Source of the DNA: Acidobacteriota bacterium
Lineage (GTDB): Bacteria; Acidobacteriota; Blastocatellia; Pyrinomonadales; Pyrinomonadaceae
Direction: 5' to 3'
Length of the DNA: 8,751 bases
NCBI GenBank assembly: GCA_003222935.1
Contig: QHXL01000158.1
Span: 1 to 8,751 of the forward strand
In this document: positions 1 to 6,567 of the stretch, one piece after another
How the letters are laid out: each line of letters starts with the position of its first letter
Position numbering within the stretch: position 1 is the stretch's first letter
Notes under the pieces: generated by a model
Databases searched by the model: none
What the model was told of the DNA's origin: nothing
What the model saw: only the letters and a program-made list of their open reading frames with translations
Translations under genes and position numbers: made by a program

Positions 1-209
1 GTGACCTGCGCTCGAACCGCTTGCGGATCGCCAGGGGCATTTGGTGCGCCGCCTGTGGTTGGATGATCTGCTGGAAGTGTTGGGCTGCCGGCCATCGTCT
101 GCGGTGCATTCTGTCCAGTCTTCTGACTCATCGTGCTGGCAAAAATAAAACCCACGATAAATCCAAAAAGGATTCCAATAATCGCGAAAAGTAAATTCTC
201 TCTGTTCAT
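1..209 (-). CDS. Membrane-anchored protein, N-terminal part only (possible TPR protein)
   Basis: The gene starts at an ATG at 209-207 and runs off the window at base 1, so only about 69 N-terminal residues are visible. It opens with MNRENLLFAIIGILFGFIVG, a short polar head followed by one hydrophobic helix at about residues 6-24. A Pro/Gly/Ala/Thr-rich linker follows (residues about 28-65), as expected for a single-pass protein whose folded domain lies outside the membrane. It begins 15 bases after the ccmI stop, so it is probably the last or a later gene of the ccm operon. No strong Shine-Dalgarno is seen; the leader is A-rich. From memory, similar anchors precede TPR domains in Acidobacteriota proteins, and a TPR would suit a neighbour of CcmI, but no such domain is visible here. 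Function is not assigned. Confidence 0.75.
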   Translation of the reverse strand, partial: MNRENLLFAIIGILFGFIVGFIFASTMSQKTGQNAPQTMAGSPTLPADHPTTGGAPNAPGDPQAVRAQV

Positions 210-224
210 TGTTTTTTAAGGTTC

Positions 225-1109
225 TTACTTGGATACCGACAAGGTCTTTGCTTCGTTAATTCGTTCCGTGATCGCCTCAGCTACGTCCGAGCCTGCCGGT
301 ACTCTGCTCAGCACTTTCTGCCAAATCTCAATCGCTTTCTTGTAGTCCTTGTTATCGAATGCGGCAGTACCTGAAAGTTGTAAAGCTTTAGCATTATCGG
401 GATCAACTTTTAGTGCCTGGTTGATTAGCTCTAATGCCTTGCCATCTATTTTGTGATTATTAGCCATCGCCGTGGCAAAGGCATATTCGGCCCAAAGATC
501 GGCGTCATTAGGTTTCAGCTCAGTTGCTTTCGCGTAGGCTCCAGTTGCTTCTCCGAAACGGTCCATCGAGCTATAAGAACGAGCCAGCATCACCCATCCG
601 TCCACATCCGAAGGATCATCTTTCAGTCGCTTCGCTAACTTTTCCACGTTCGCGGCGATCTGTTCTGGAGTGCGTTCGCCGCCCCCGCCACCCATCGCAG
701 GTCCTTCCATTGCAGTAGCCTGCGCTGCTTTGCCGATACCCTTTGGTGTTCCGACCTGCAAATAAAACACAACCGCAATGAGAGGAATTGCAACAGCAAC
801 GACGTAGGCCATGTTCTTATCTTTGCCAATTCGAACTGACTTCGACTTGTCATGCGAAGAAACGTCTTCCAGTAAACGTCGCTTTATTTCTTCAGAGTCC
901 TCTTCGAACTGTTGTTCGCTGACTATTCCGTTCTGGAGATCACCCTTTAGCTCATCAAGCTGATCGCGATAGACCGCAATGTTTGCTGCTTTGCGTTCTT
1001 CATCGGACATCTTCTTGTCAGTTTCGTTCTCACGTTGCAGTAACGGAGGCAGGACAAAAGCAAGTGCGATAACAATAAAAACGGCGCAAATCAGCCAGAA
1101 GAGAATCAT
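225..1109 (-). CDS. ccmI: CcmI-type cytochrome c biogenesis TPR protein
   Basis: This 294-residue protein is the apocytochrome c chaperone of System I, which binds the C-terminus of unfolded cytochromes in the periplasm and presents them to the CcmF/CcmH ligase. Residues 3-22 form a first membrane helix. A charged segment (about 25-95) with the family-typical YRDQLDELKGDLQNG stretch (47-61) follows, then a second helix at about 100-118. A Gly-rich hinge (GGGGG, 140-144) leads into TPR-like helical pairs at about 167-200, 203-240 and 242-275, with the usual W/A/Y/P spacing (for example ATELKPNDADLW). Its ATG overlaps the ccmH stop as ATGA, so the two are likely translationally coupled. A GGAG lies about 10 bases upstream of the start. 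The length is shorter than E. coli CcmH (a CcmH-CcmI fusion), as expected for a separate CcmI. The layout is convincing although the TPR sequence itself is not specific. Confidence 0.9.
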   Translation of the reverse strand: MILFWLICAVFIVIALAFVLPPLLQRENETDKKMSDEERKAANIAVYRDQLDELKGDLQNGIVSEQQFEEDSEEIKRRLLEDVSSHDKSKSVRIGKDKNMAYVVAVAIPLIAVVFYLQVGTPKGIGKAAQATAMEGPAMGGGGGERTPEQIAANVEKLAKRLKDDPSDVDGWVMLARSYSSMDRFGEATGAYAKATELKPNDADLWAEYAFATAMANNHKIDGKALELINQALKVDPDNAKALQLSGTAAFDNKDYKKAIEIWQKVLSRVPAGSDVAEAITERINEAKTLSVSK

Positions 1110-1585
1110 GCCTTTTGTTCTCCGGAAGTCGAGGCGAGAAGTTCACTTGCGCGACGGCTTTCCTCATTCGTCAGGGGTTTCTCCGTAATGGAATCTCGAC
1201 GCTGGCGAATGTAGCGAAACAGAATTACGAGTCCTCCGATCAACAAAACAAAGGGTCCGAACCAGAGTAGATAGGTCGTTGGCGTAACTTGTGGCCGGTA
1301 CAGAATGAACTGGCCGTAACGCTGGGTTAGAAACGAGATGATCTCCTGGTCGGTTTTGCCCGCCTTGATTTGTTCACGTACTTCTCGTCGTAAGTCTTCT
1401 GCCAGTCCAGCCTGTGAATCCGCCAGAGTTTCGTTCTGACAAACAAGGCAACGCAGTTCCTTTGACAGAGTCTGTAAGCGCTTCTCAACGGCAGGATCTT
1501 CTCCTGATGTTGGTGGGGCATCCTTGGCGGCAGTGAAGCCTGCGAAAAGGAAAACGAGTAGGAATACGAAAAGGGCGCGTTTCAT
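1106..1585 (-). CDS. ccmH: CcmH, thiol-redox subunit of the cytochrome c heme ligase
   Basis: This 159-residue membrane-anchored protein reduces or resolves the apocytochrome CXXCH thiols together with CcmG before heme attachment. Residues 1-20 are a cleavable signal peptide (MKRALFVFLLVFLFAGFTAA). The periplasmic three-helix domain carries the family signature LRCLVCQNETLADSQ with redox cysteines C46 and C49, followed by a conserved region ending RYGQFILYRP (89-98). One membrane helix lies at about 105-124, followed by an Arg-rich cytoplasmic tail. The protein is the short CcmH type without a fused TPR domain, which matches the separate ccmI downstream. Both borders are 4-base ATGA overlaps, with ccmG upstream and ccmI downstream, and an AGGG sits about 6 bases before the start codon. 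Identification is secure. Confidence 0.96.
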   Translation of the reverse strand: MKRALFVFLLVFLFAGFTAAKDAPPTSGEDPAVEKRLQTLSKELRCLVCQNETLADSQAGLAEDLRREVREQIKAGKTDQEIISFLTQRYGQFILYRPQVTPTTYLLWFGPFVLLIGGLVILFRYIRQRRDSITEKPLTNEESRRASELLASTSGEQKA

Positions 1586-2118
1586 CTGTTGCCCTGTCGA
1601 TTAAGTTCCTGGACTAAGGGTAGTATTTCCTTCGACCAAACATCGGGGGTAACTGGTCCAATTTGCTTGAATCGAATCGTGCCCGCCTGGTCGATGACGT
1701 AAGTTTCCGGTGCGCCGTAGACGCCGTAGTCGATCGCCACACGCCCGTCTTCATCGGCAGCACTCAAGACATAGGGATCGCCGAGATCGCCAAGCCAGGC
1801 GAGAGCGTCCTCGCGTTTGTCTTTGTAATTCAGACCGTAGATTGGAACGGCGCCTGATTTTGCATACTCGATCAGGAGTGGATGTTCGTCACGACAAGTG
1901 ATGCACCACGAAGCCCAAACATTCAAGACCCAAACCTTGCCACGCATTTCTGCGGCAGAAAAAGTCCTGGAAGGATCTTTCAACTGAGGAAGACTAAATG
2001 CAGGGGCAGCTTTGTTAATTAAAGGAGAAGGGACCTCGTGTGGGTCGCGCTTCAAGCCAATTGCCAGGAAGACAACAAGCACCATGAATAGAACTAGAGG
2101 GATTAAATATTTGGCCAT
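1582..2118 (-). CDS. ccmG: CcmG/DsbE-type periplasmic thioredoxin
   Basis: This 178-residue protein is a membrane-tethered TlpA/DsbE-family thioredoxin that acts with CcmH to reduce apocytochrome c cysteines in the periplasm. Residues about 4-22 are an uncleaved N-terminal membrane helix. The thioredoxin fold starts at about residue 36 (APAFSLPQL). The active site is WASWCITCRDEHP with C72 and C75, and the CcmG-type acidic/His residues after the second Cys are present. The cis-Pro loop is GVYGAPETYVID with P137, typical of the DsbE subgroup. It is the first gene of the ccmG-H-I block and overlaps ccmH by ATGA. A 142-base gap with a large palindrome separates it from ccmF. No clear Shine-Dalgarno is visible before its ATG. 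Confidence 0.95.
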   Translation of the reverse strand: MAKYLIPLVLFMVLVVFLAIGLKRDPHEVPSPLINKAAPAFSLPQLKDPSRTFSAAEMRGKVWVLNVWASWCITCRDEHPLLIEYAKSGAVPIYGLNYKDKREDALAWLGDLGDPYVLSAADEDGRVAIDYGVYGAPETYVIDQAGTIRFKQIGPVTPDVWSKEILPLVQELNRQGNR

Positions 2119-2158
2119 TGCTAAGAGCTATCTGATCTCAATATGAAGTCTAATCTAT

Positions 2159-2248
2159 TGCAAGTTAGGAAGGGTGGTTTACCCCCGCTTGTTACCTAAG
2201 AAGTTCTTCTAGTGGAAAGCGGGGGTAAACCACCCTTCCTAACTTGCA
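2159..2248. repeat. Perfect inverted repeat, REP-pair-like, in the ccmF-ccmG gap
   Basis: Two perfect 32-bp arms, 2159-2190 and 2217-2248, are exact reverse complements and flank a 26-base loop. The left arm starts TGCAAGTTAGGAAGGG and ends ACCCCCGCTT. Each arm can fold alone: GGGT at 2172-2175 pairs with ACCC at 2181-2184 across a 5-base loop. An arm that is itself a small hairpin, present as an inverted pair, is the layout of bacterial REP doublets (BIMEs). The loop holds a smaller AGAAG-TT-CTTCT palindrome. In the ccm transcript it would form a very stable hairpin. No T-run follows on the minus strand, so it does not look like a plain intrinsic terminator. Confidence 0.93.
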
Positions 2249-2260
2249 CTCAACCAAAGT

Positions 2261-4297
2261 TCAACTGCCCACCTGCTCAATGTTGGCGCTGGCTGCGGCA
2301 GTTGCTGGTGTCGCCAATGACGGTTGCTTAGCACTAATAGCTTTCGCTTCCCGCTCTTTGCGAGCTGCCACAGCGTAGCGCCGATCGCTCAATGCCAAGC
2401 CGCCACCTAACGCCATCAGCACAGCGCCGCCCCAGATCCAGTCAACAAATGGCTTGTAGTAAACGCGCACGCTCCAAGCTCCAGCGGCGACAGGCTCGCC
2501 GAGTGAAACGTACAGATCACGAAATAGCCCGGTGTCGATCGCGGTCTCGGTCATGACGTTTCCGCTCGCCGTGTAGTTGCGCTTCTCGGGATACATTCGC
2601 TCCTTCTCAACGCCATTTTTACTGACGATGATTTCCGCTCGTGCCGCCTGGTAGTTTGGACCGATGACATTCGTTACCCCGTTGAACTTGAACTCATATC
2701 CACCGGCGTTCAGTGTATCGCCCCGTCCCATCTTCACATCCTGCTCCGATTGATAGCCGGTCACCATCGTGACGCCGACGACGAAAACAGCGATGCCCAG
2801 ATGAGCGACCTGCATTCCATAATAACTGCGCGTTTGCATTCGCAACTTTTGCAGCGTGCTGAGTTGGCCGGTCGTTACGCGGGTGCGTTCCCAGAGGTTC
2901 ACGAGGATAGTTGAAGTTATCCAAACTGCGAGGAGCAGGCCCAAACTCACAAGCGGTTTCCACTGACCAAAGACAAACGGCAAAATCGCCGCAACTACGA
3001 TACTCACAACAAACGCCCAACGTAGCCGGACTGCCAGTTCAGGCAGACTAGCTTTCTTCCATTTCGCAATTGGCCCAACACCCATCAGGAACAAGGCGGG
3101 CGCCATTAAAGGCACAAAGACCATGTTGAAGTAGGGAGGCCCAACGGAAAGTTTTCCCATTCCGAGTGCGTCGACGATCAGGGGATAGAGTGTTCCCAGG
3201 AGTACCGAGCCTGCTGCCACAGTCAACAATACGTTATTCGAAAGTAACAGCGACTCGCGGGATACAACTTCAAACTTGCTGCCAATGCCAACCTGCTTAG
3301 CGCGCCAGGCGTATAGCAACAACGAACCGCCGATTACAATAACCAGGAATGCCAGTATGAAGATGCCGCGCTTTGGATCGGTCGCGAACGCGTGCACGGA
3401 AGTCAGGACTCCGGAACGTACCAGAAAGGTTCCGAGCAAGCTCAGCGAAAAGGCGGCGATGGCCAGTAAAACGGTCCAGCTCTTAAAGCCGCCTCGCTTT
3501 TCAGTTACGGCGAGAGAGTGGATAAGGGCAGTTCCAACCAGCCACGGCATGAACGACGCGTTCTCCACCGGGTCCCAGAACCACCAGCCTCCCCAACCCA
3601 ATTCGTAGTAGGCCCAAAAACTACCCAACGCGATTCCACAGGTGAGGAACATCCAGGCGATTGTGGTCCATGGTCGTGACCAGCGAGCCCACGTGGCATC
3701 GAGTCGACCGCTGATCAGTGCGGAGATCGCAAAAGCAAAAGCGACCGAGAACCCGACGTATCCCATGTAAAGCATTGGCGGATGAGCGACCATCGCCGGA
3801 TCCTGGAGCAGGGGATTGAGGTCTCGACCGTCGGGCGGCACTGGAAATAATCGAGTGAATGGATTCGAGGTCAAGAGCATGAAGAGCAGAAAACCGACAC
3901 TCACCAGTCCCATCACAGCGAGTACGCGAGCGACCATTTCCTCCGGAAGATGACGACTGAAGAGTGTCACTGCGACAGTCCAGAGTCCCAGCATTAAAGT
4001 CCACAGCAACAACGAACCTTCGTGTGATCCCCAGGTTGCTGCAAGACGATAGTGAAGAGGGAGTTGGCTGTTTGAGTTGGTGGCTACGTTGAGGACTGAG
4101 AAGTCGTTAGTAATAAACGAATAGCCCAGGCAGCTAAACGCAATCGCGAGGAAAATGAATTGAGCCTGGCCAGCTGGTGCAGCCAGCGCAATCCATGAAC
4201 GATTTCCGCGAGACGCCCCAACAAGCGGAAGCGTCGCCTGCGTTAGCGCAAGTAGTAAGGCGATGATTAATGCAAACTGCCCAATTTCAGGAACCAT
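2261..4297 (-). CDS. ccmF: CcmF, large membrane subunit of the System I heme ligase
   Basis: This 678-residue polytopic inner-membrane protein carries heme in the ligase that joins heme to apocytochrome c. It starts MVPEIGQFAL, the usual CcmF opening, which fixes the ATG at 4297-4295. The tryptophan-rich WWD motif is at about 238-252 (GGWWFWDPVENASFMPWL). The four histidines expected for heme ligation or handling are present: H172 (in AHPPMLYMGY), H260, H302 (in LTSVHAFATDP) and H499 (in QVAHLGIAV). WGSHEGSLLLW (89-99) and FTRLFPVPPDGRDLNPLLQDP (147-167) are further family signatures. A periplasmic domain lies at about 512-618, before the last helix. The Ala-rich C-terminal tail (about 645-678) is longer than I expect. 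It stands alone in the cluster, with palindromes in both flanking gaps. No Shine-Dalgarno precedes the start; the leader is the arm of a repeat. Confidence 0.97.
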   Translation of the reverse strand: MVPEIGQFALIIALLLALTQATLPLVGASRGNRSWIALAAPAGQAQFIFLAIAFSCLGYSFITNDFSVLNVATNSNSQLPLHYRLAATWGSHEGSLLLWTLMLGLWTVAVTLFSRHLPEEMVARVLAVMGLVSVGFLLFMLLTSNPFTRLFPVPPDGRDLNPLLQDPAMVAHPPMLYMGYVGFSVAFAFAISALISGRLDATWARWSRPWTTIAWMFLTCGIALGSFWAYYELGWGGWWFWDPVENASFMPWLVGTALIHSLAVTEKRGGFKSWTVLLAIAAFSLSLLGTFLVRSGVLTSVHAFATDPKRGIFILAFLVIVIGGSLLLYAWRAKQVGIGSKFEVVSRESLLLSNNVLLTVAAGSVLLGTLYPLIVDALGMGKLSVGPPYFNMVFVPLMAPALFLMGVGPIAKWKKASLPELAVRLRWAFVVSIVVAAILPFVFGQWKPLVSLGLLLAVWITSTILVNLWERTRVTTGQLSTLQKLRMQTRSYYGMQVAHLGIAVFVVGVTMVTGYQSEQDVKMGRGDTLNAGGYEFKFNGVTNVIGPNYQAARAEIIVSKNGVEKERMYPEKRNYTASGNVMTETAIDTGLFRDLYVSLGEPVAAGAWSVRVYYKPFVDWIWGGAVLMALGGGLALSDRRYAVAARKEREAKAISAKQPSLATPATAAASANIEQVGS

Positions 4298-4299
4298 AT

Positions 4300-4395
4300 T
4301 TTGGAGTGCGGTGCCTTGTCACCGCTTTGTTAAAGAAGGATCTTGAACCTCGAAATTACTGCCGACAAAGCGGTGACAAGGCACCGCACTCCAAA
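4300..4395. repeat. Perfect inverted repeat, REP-pair-like, filling the ccmE-ccmF gap
   Basis: Two perfect 31-bp arms, 4300-4330 and 4365-4395, are exact reverse complements around a 34-base loop. The left arm begins TTTGGAGTGCGGTGCC and ends CACCGCTTTGT. Each arm folds by itself: GCGGTG (4308-4313) pairs with CACCGC (4320-4325) over a 6-base loop, so the unit resembles two REP sequences head to head. The element starts one base after the ccmE stop codon and ends two bases before the ccmF ATG, so it makes up nearly all of the 99-base gap. The core looks like a dispersed repeat I associate with soil Acidobacteriota or Verrucomicrobiota genomes, but that is memory and was not searched. Confidence 0.93.
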
Positions 4396-4396
4396 G

Positions 4397-4855
4397 CTAA
4401 TTCCCTACGACTGTTTTTGCCGCTTCCCTTGCATACTTAGCTTTGTCGATAGCCTGACCTGCTTCGGGTGGCATGTAGTTCTCGTCGTGTTTCGCCAACA
4501 CTTGTTCGGCGTGGAAAACTCCCTGTGCGTCGATTCGACCTTGAGCAACACAACCACGACCTTCTTTGAAAAGATCGGGCAGGATTCCTTTGTAGACTAC
4601 GGGGACATTAGCTGCTGTATCGGTGACCACGAAACGAACCGTCAGTCCATCTGGGTCGCGTTTGAGAGTGCCGTCCTGGACGAGTCCACCAACACGGAAA
4701 GTCCGATTAATTGGTGCTTCCCTGGCGACGACTTGAGTGGGACTAAAGAAGAAGACGAGATTATTTCGAAAAGCGCTGGCGACCAAATAGGCCGCGATGG
4801 CAATGCCTGAAAGACCGACCAGAATAAAAGCAATCCGTTTATGACGTCGTTTCAT
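4397..4855 (-). CDS. ccmE: CcmE, periplasmic heme chaperone
   Basis: This 152-residue membrane-tethered protein binds heme covalently in the periplasm, receiving it at CcmC and passing it to CcmF. A positively charged start (MKRRHKR) is followed by one membrane helix at about residues 8-27. The OB-fold domain contains FRVGGLVQDGTLKRD (53-67) and the conserved G-V-AQG strand (100-106). The heme-binding motif is LAKHDENYMPPE, with the covalent ligand H123 and Y127. The His-type motif marks it as classical and not the Cys-type CcmE. C102, in GRGCVAQG, is unusual where Val or similar is common. The start has AGAGG about 8 bases upstream and lies inside the end of ccmD (17-base overlap). Identification is secure. 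Confidence 0.97.
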   Translation of the reverse strand: MKRRHKRIAFILVGLSGIAIAAYLVASAFRNNLVFFFSPTQVVAREAPINRTFRVGGLVQDGTLKRDPDGLTVRFVVTDTAANVPVVYKGILPDLFKEGRGCVAQGRIDAQGVFHAEQVLAKHDENYMPPEAGQAIDKAKYAREAAKTVVGN

Positions 4856-5018
4856 TAGTGCTGCCTCTCAGCATTTCCTGGGAAGACTTTTCCTGTAATT
4901 GGCTCTTCTTGCGATAGCTCAGCGTAACCAGCTCCCAAATAAATGCCAACAGGGCGAAGAGATACGAACCCCAAATATAAAATCCATATCCGCCCATCGA
5001 AAGATCTGGCCAGTTCAT
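4839..5018 (-). CDS. ccmD: CcmD, small heme exporter subunit
   Basis: This 59-residue single-pass protein helps release heme-loaded CcmE from the CcmABC complex. It reads MNWPDLSMGGYGFYIWGSYL and then continues FALLAFIWEL and a basic stretch (SYRKKSQ). The GGYGFYIWGSY motif at about 9-19 and one membrane helix at about 13-33 are the CcmD hallmarks, and the size is typical. The ATG at 5018-5016 overlaps the ccmC stop as ATGA. A GGAGG lies 7 bases upstream inside the ccmC coding end. Its TAA (4841-4839) lies 17 bases inside ccmE. It is below common ORF length cut-offs and a longer, spurious frame covers the same DNA, so automated annotation may miss it. Confidence 0.94.
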   Translation of the reverse strand: MNWPDLSMGGYGFYIWGSYLFALLAFIWELVTLSYRKKSQLQEKSSQEMLRGSTNETTS

Positions 5019-5740
5019 ATCGTAGCCTCCGCGAACCGAGCGGCGTTTTGTTCTCGCTCAAGGATAATGCAACGAACCCGAATTAGCACAACCGCCACTG
5101 AGTAAAGCCAGCACGCTGCCAGCATAATCAGGAGTGCATATAACATTGAGCCGTGAATTGTGGGTTTTTGAAGCAGCCGAATCGTTGCGCCTTGATGGAG
5201 TGTGTTCCACCACTGCACCGAAAAATAGATTATAGGAATGTTGATGACGCCAACTATAGCCAACACTGCGCCGGCGCGATCTGCGCGTCGCGGATCCTCA
5301 ATCGACGACTGGAGTGAGATGAACCCGATGTAAAGGAACATGAGAATCAGCGTGGAAGTCATCCGCGCATCCCAAACCCACCAGGTTCCCCAGGTCGGCT
5401 TTCCCCAGAACGCGCCTGTCACCAGGGAAAGGAAAGTAAACATTGCGCCGGTAACCGATATCGACGACGCCATCATAGAGGAGAGTCGAGCATTGAAGGC
5501 CCACCCAATTCCTGCGTAAACGGCCATGAGTACATACAAAAACATGCCGAGCCATGCGGCCGGGACATGAATGAAGATGATCCGGTAAGCCTCGCCTTGT
5601 TGATAATCAGCAGGCGCAACAAAGAACCCAACAAAGATCCCGGCAGCAAAAAGAAGTGCCGCCGGGATCGCAAACCAGGGAATCAGGCGACCGGCGAGGG
5701 GATAGAAGTTTACGGGTGAAGAGTATTTGTAAAGATTCAT
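5015..5740 (-). CDS. ccmC: CcmC, heme handling membrane protein that loads CcmE
   Basis: This 241-residue inner-membrane protein of the heme-handling family presents heme to CcmE. Six hydrophobic helices can be placed (about 20-42, 56-78, 92-112, 126-146, 156-175 and 198-220). The WWD motif is WGKPTWGTWWVWDARMTS at 112-129. The two axial histidines are H58, in IFIHVPAAW, and H182, in WWNTLHQGAT. APADYQQGEAYRI (42-54) is another strong family match. It heads the C-D-E block and overlaps ccmD by ATGA. A 134-base gap with phased repeats separates it from ccmB. No clear Shine-Dalgarno is visible in front of the ATG; the leader is A- and pyrimidine-rich. A second ATG 43 bases upstream is out of frame. 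Confidence 0.97.
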   Translation of the reverse strand: MNLYKYSSPVNFYPLAGRLIPWFAIPAALLFAAGIFVGFFVAPADYQQGEAYRIIFIHVPAAWLGMFLYVLMAVYAGIGWAFNARLSSMMASSISVTGAMFTFLSLVTGAFWGKPTWGTWWVWDARMTSTLILMFLYIGFISLQSSIEDPRRADRAGAVLAIVGVINIPIIYFSVQWWNTLHQGATIRLLQKPTIHGSMLYALLIMLAACWLYSVAVVLIRVRCIILEREQNAARFAEATI

Positions 5741-5784
5741 AGAAGATAGTCTTTGTTTTTTGGGCTTGGGTCTTCGAAACCATG

Positions 5785-5876
5785 TCCTTAGTACTTAGTT
5801 TTTTTGTGCTTTGTCGTCTGGTTTTGGTTGCTTTTCAAGTCCAAGTGCAAAGTTCTAAGGTTCAAAAGGCCCTTTT
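5785..5876. repeat. 7-bp-phased imperfect palindrome in the ccmB-ccmC gap
   Basis: The left part divides cleanly into 7-base units: TCCTTAG (5785-5791), TACTTAG, TTTTTTT, GTGCTTT, GTCGTCT. The right part shows related units on the other strand: AAGTCC (5837-5842), AAGTGCA, AAGTTCT, AAGGTTC, AAAAGGC (ending 5870). CCTTAGTACTTAG at 5786-5798 is the reverse complement of 5848-5860 apart from two mismatches, so the halves form a degenerate inverted repeat. A small AAAAGG-C-CCTTTT palindrome (5864-5876) closes it. It just reaches the ccmB stop codon. Heptamer-like intergenic repeats of this look occur in several phyla, which is recalled and not searched. Confidence 0.6.
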
Positions 5877-6567
5877 ACTCAACCGATATCTTTAACGCTG
5901 CCGCTGTGGCCCAAGGGCTAAAAATTAGAGACAAGACAAGTACAGCGCCCAGCAAGTAGAGATGCGGTTGGGGATCAAAACCCAGGACACTGGCTTGCAC
6001 TGCTCCGGCTCCAAAGATTAAGACCGGAATGTATAGAGGCAACACCAGTATCGCAATCAGGACACTACTGCTTCGCAAGCCAAGCGTTAATGCTGCGCCA
6101 ATCGAGCCGATAAGACTGAGCACCGGGGTTCCCAGCAGCAAACTAATGACAAGCACAACGAGTGTCTGCTTTGAAAGACCCAACTGCAAACCGAGCAATG
6201 GCGCGATAAGAACCAGTGGAACTTCTGATGTCAGCCATTGTGCGAAAACTTTTCCGGCAACTACCAGAAACAAAGGCTGCGGTGTTAGTAACAACTGCTC
6301 GAGCGTGCCGTCCTGAAAGTCGTTGGCAAAGACTCGTCCCAGCGAAAGCATGGAGGCGAGTAGGGCTGCTACCCAAACGACACCTGGCGCGATCGACCGG
6401 AGTAATTCTGTTTCCGGACCGATACCGAGTGGGAATAGACTCGCTACGATTACGAAGAAAAACAACGTCGACAAAACATCAGCGCGACGACGCCACGACA
6501 GCATTAGATCGCGCCAAATGATCCAGCGCAACATCGATAGACTTGATCGACTCGAGGGTTCGTTCAC
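5875..6567 (-). CDS. ccmB: CcmB, heme exporter permease subunit
   Basis: This 230-residue membrane protein is the permease partner of the CcmA ATPase; the CcmABCD complex uses ATP to release heme-loaded CcmE. Six hydrophobic segments are seen (about 32-50, 58-78, 98-122, 132-152, 165-187 and 203-224). Family signatures include LFPLGIGPE (44-52), IAPGVVWVAALLASMLSLGR (59-78), FANDFQDGTLEQLLL (80-94) and the ending SPWATAAALKISVE. The start is GTG at 6567-6565 and overlaps the ccmA stop as GTGA, giving tight coupling to ccmA. The first 11 residues (Ser-rich) extend beyond E. coli CcmB; an in-frame Met at residue 12 could be an alternative start, but the overlap favours the GTG. Confidence 0.95.
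   Translation of the reverse strand: MNEPSSRSSLSMLRWIIWRDLMLSWRRRADVLSTLFFFVIVASLFPLGIGPETELLRSIAPGVVWVAALLASMLSLGRVFANDFQDGTLEQLLLTPQPLFLVVAGKVFAQWLTSEVPLVLIAPLLGLQLGLSKQTLVVLVISLLLGTPVLSLIGSIGAALTLGLRSSSVLIAILVLPLYIPVLIFGAGAVQASVLGFDPQPHLYLLGAVLVLSLIFSPWATAAALKISVE

Noticed and set aside
2159..2248. Intrinsic terminator between ccmF and ccmG
   Set aside because: No T-run follows the stem on the minus strand and the genes on both sides belong to one pathway; a REP-type element explains the perfect 32-bp arms better.
3276..3608. 110-residue plus-strand frame antisense to ccmF
   Set aside because: It lies fully inside ccmF and has no recognisable features.
2159..4395. Composite transposon with the two palindromes as ends around ccmF
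   Set aside because: The two elements have unrelated sequences, ccmF is an essential part of the cluster in its normal position, and no transposase is present.
4343..4810. 155-residue plus-strand frame antisense to ccmE
   Set aside because: It is the shadow of ccmE and the palindrome; the sequence shows no domain and ccmE is certain.
4855..5061. 68-residue minus-strand frame between ccmC and ccmE
   Set aside because: It has no membrane helix pattern of CcmD and overlaps the ccmC end in another frame; the real CcmD lies at 4839-5018.
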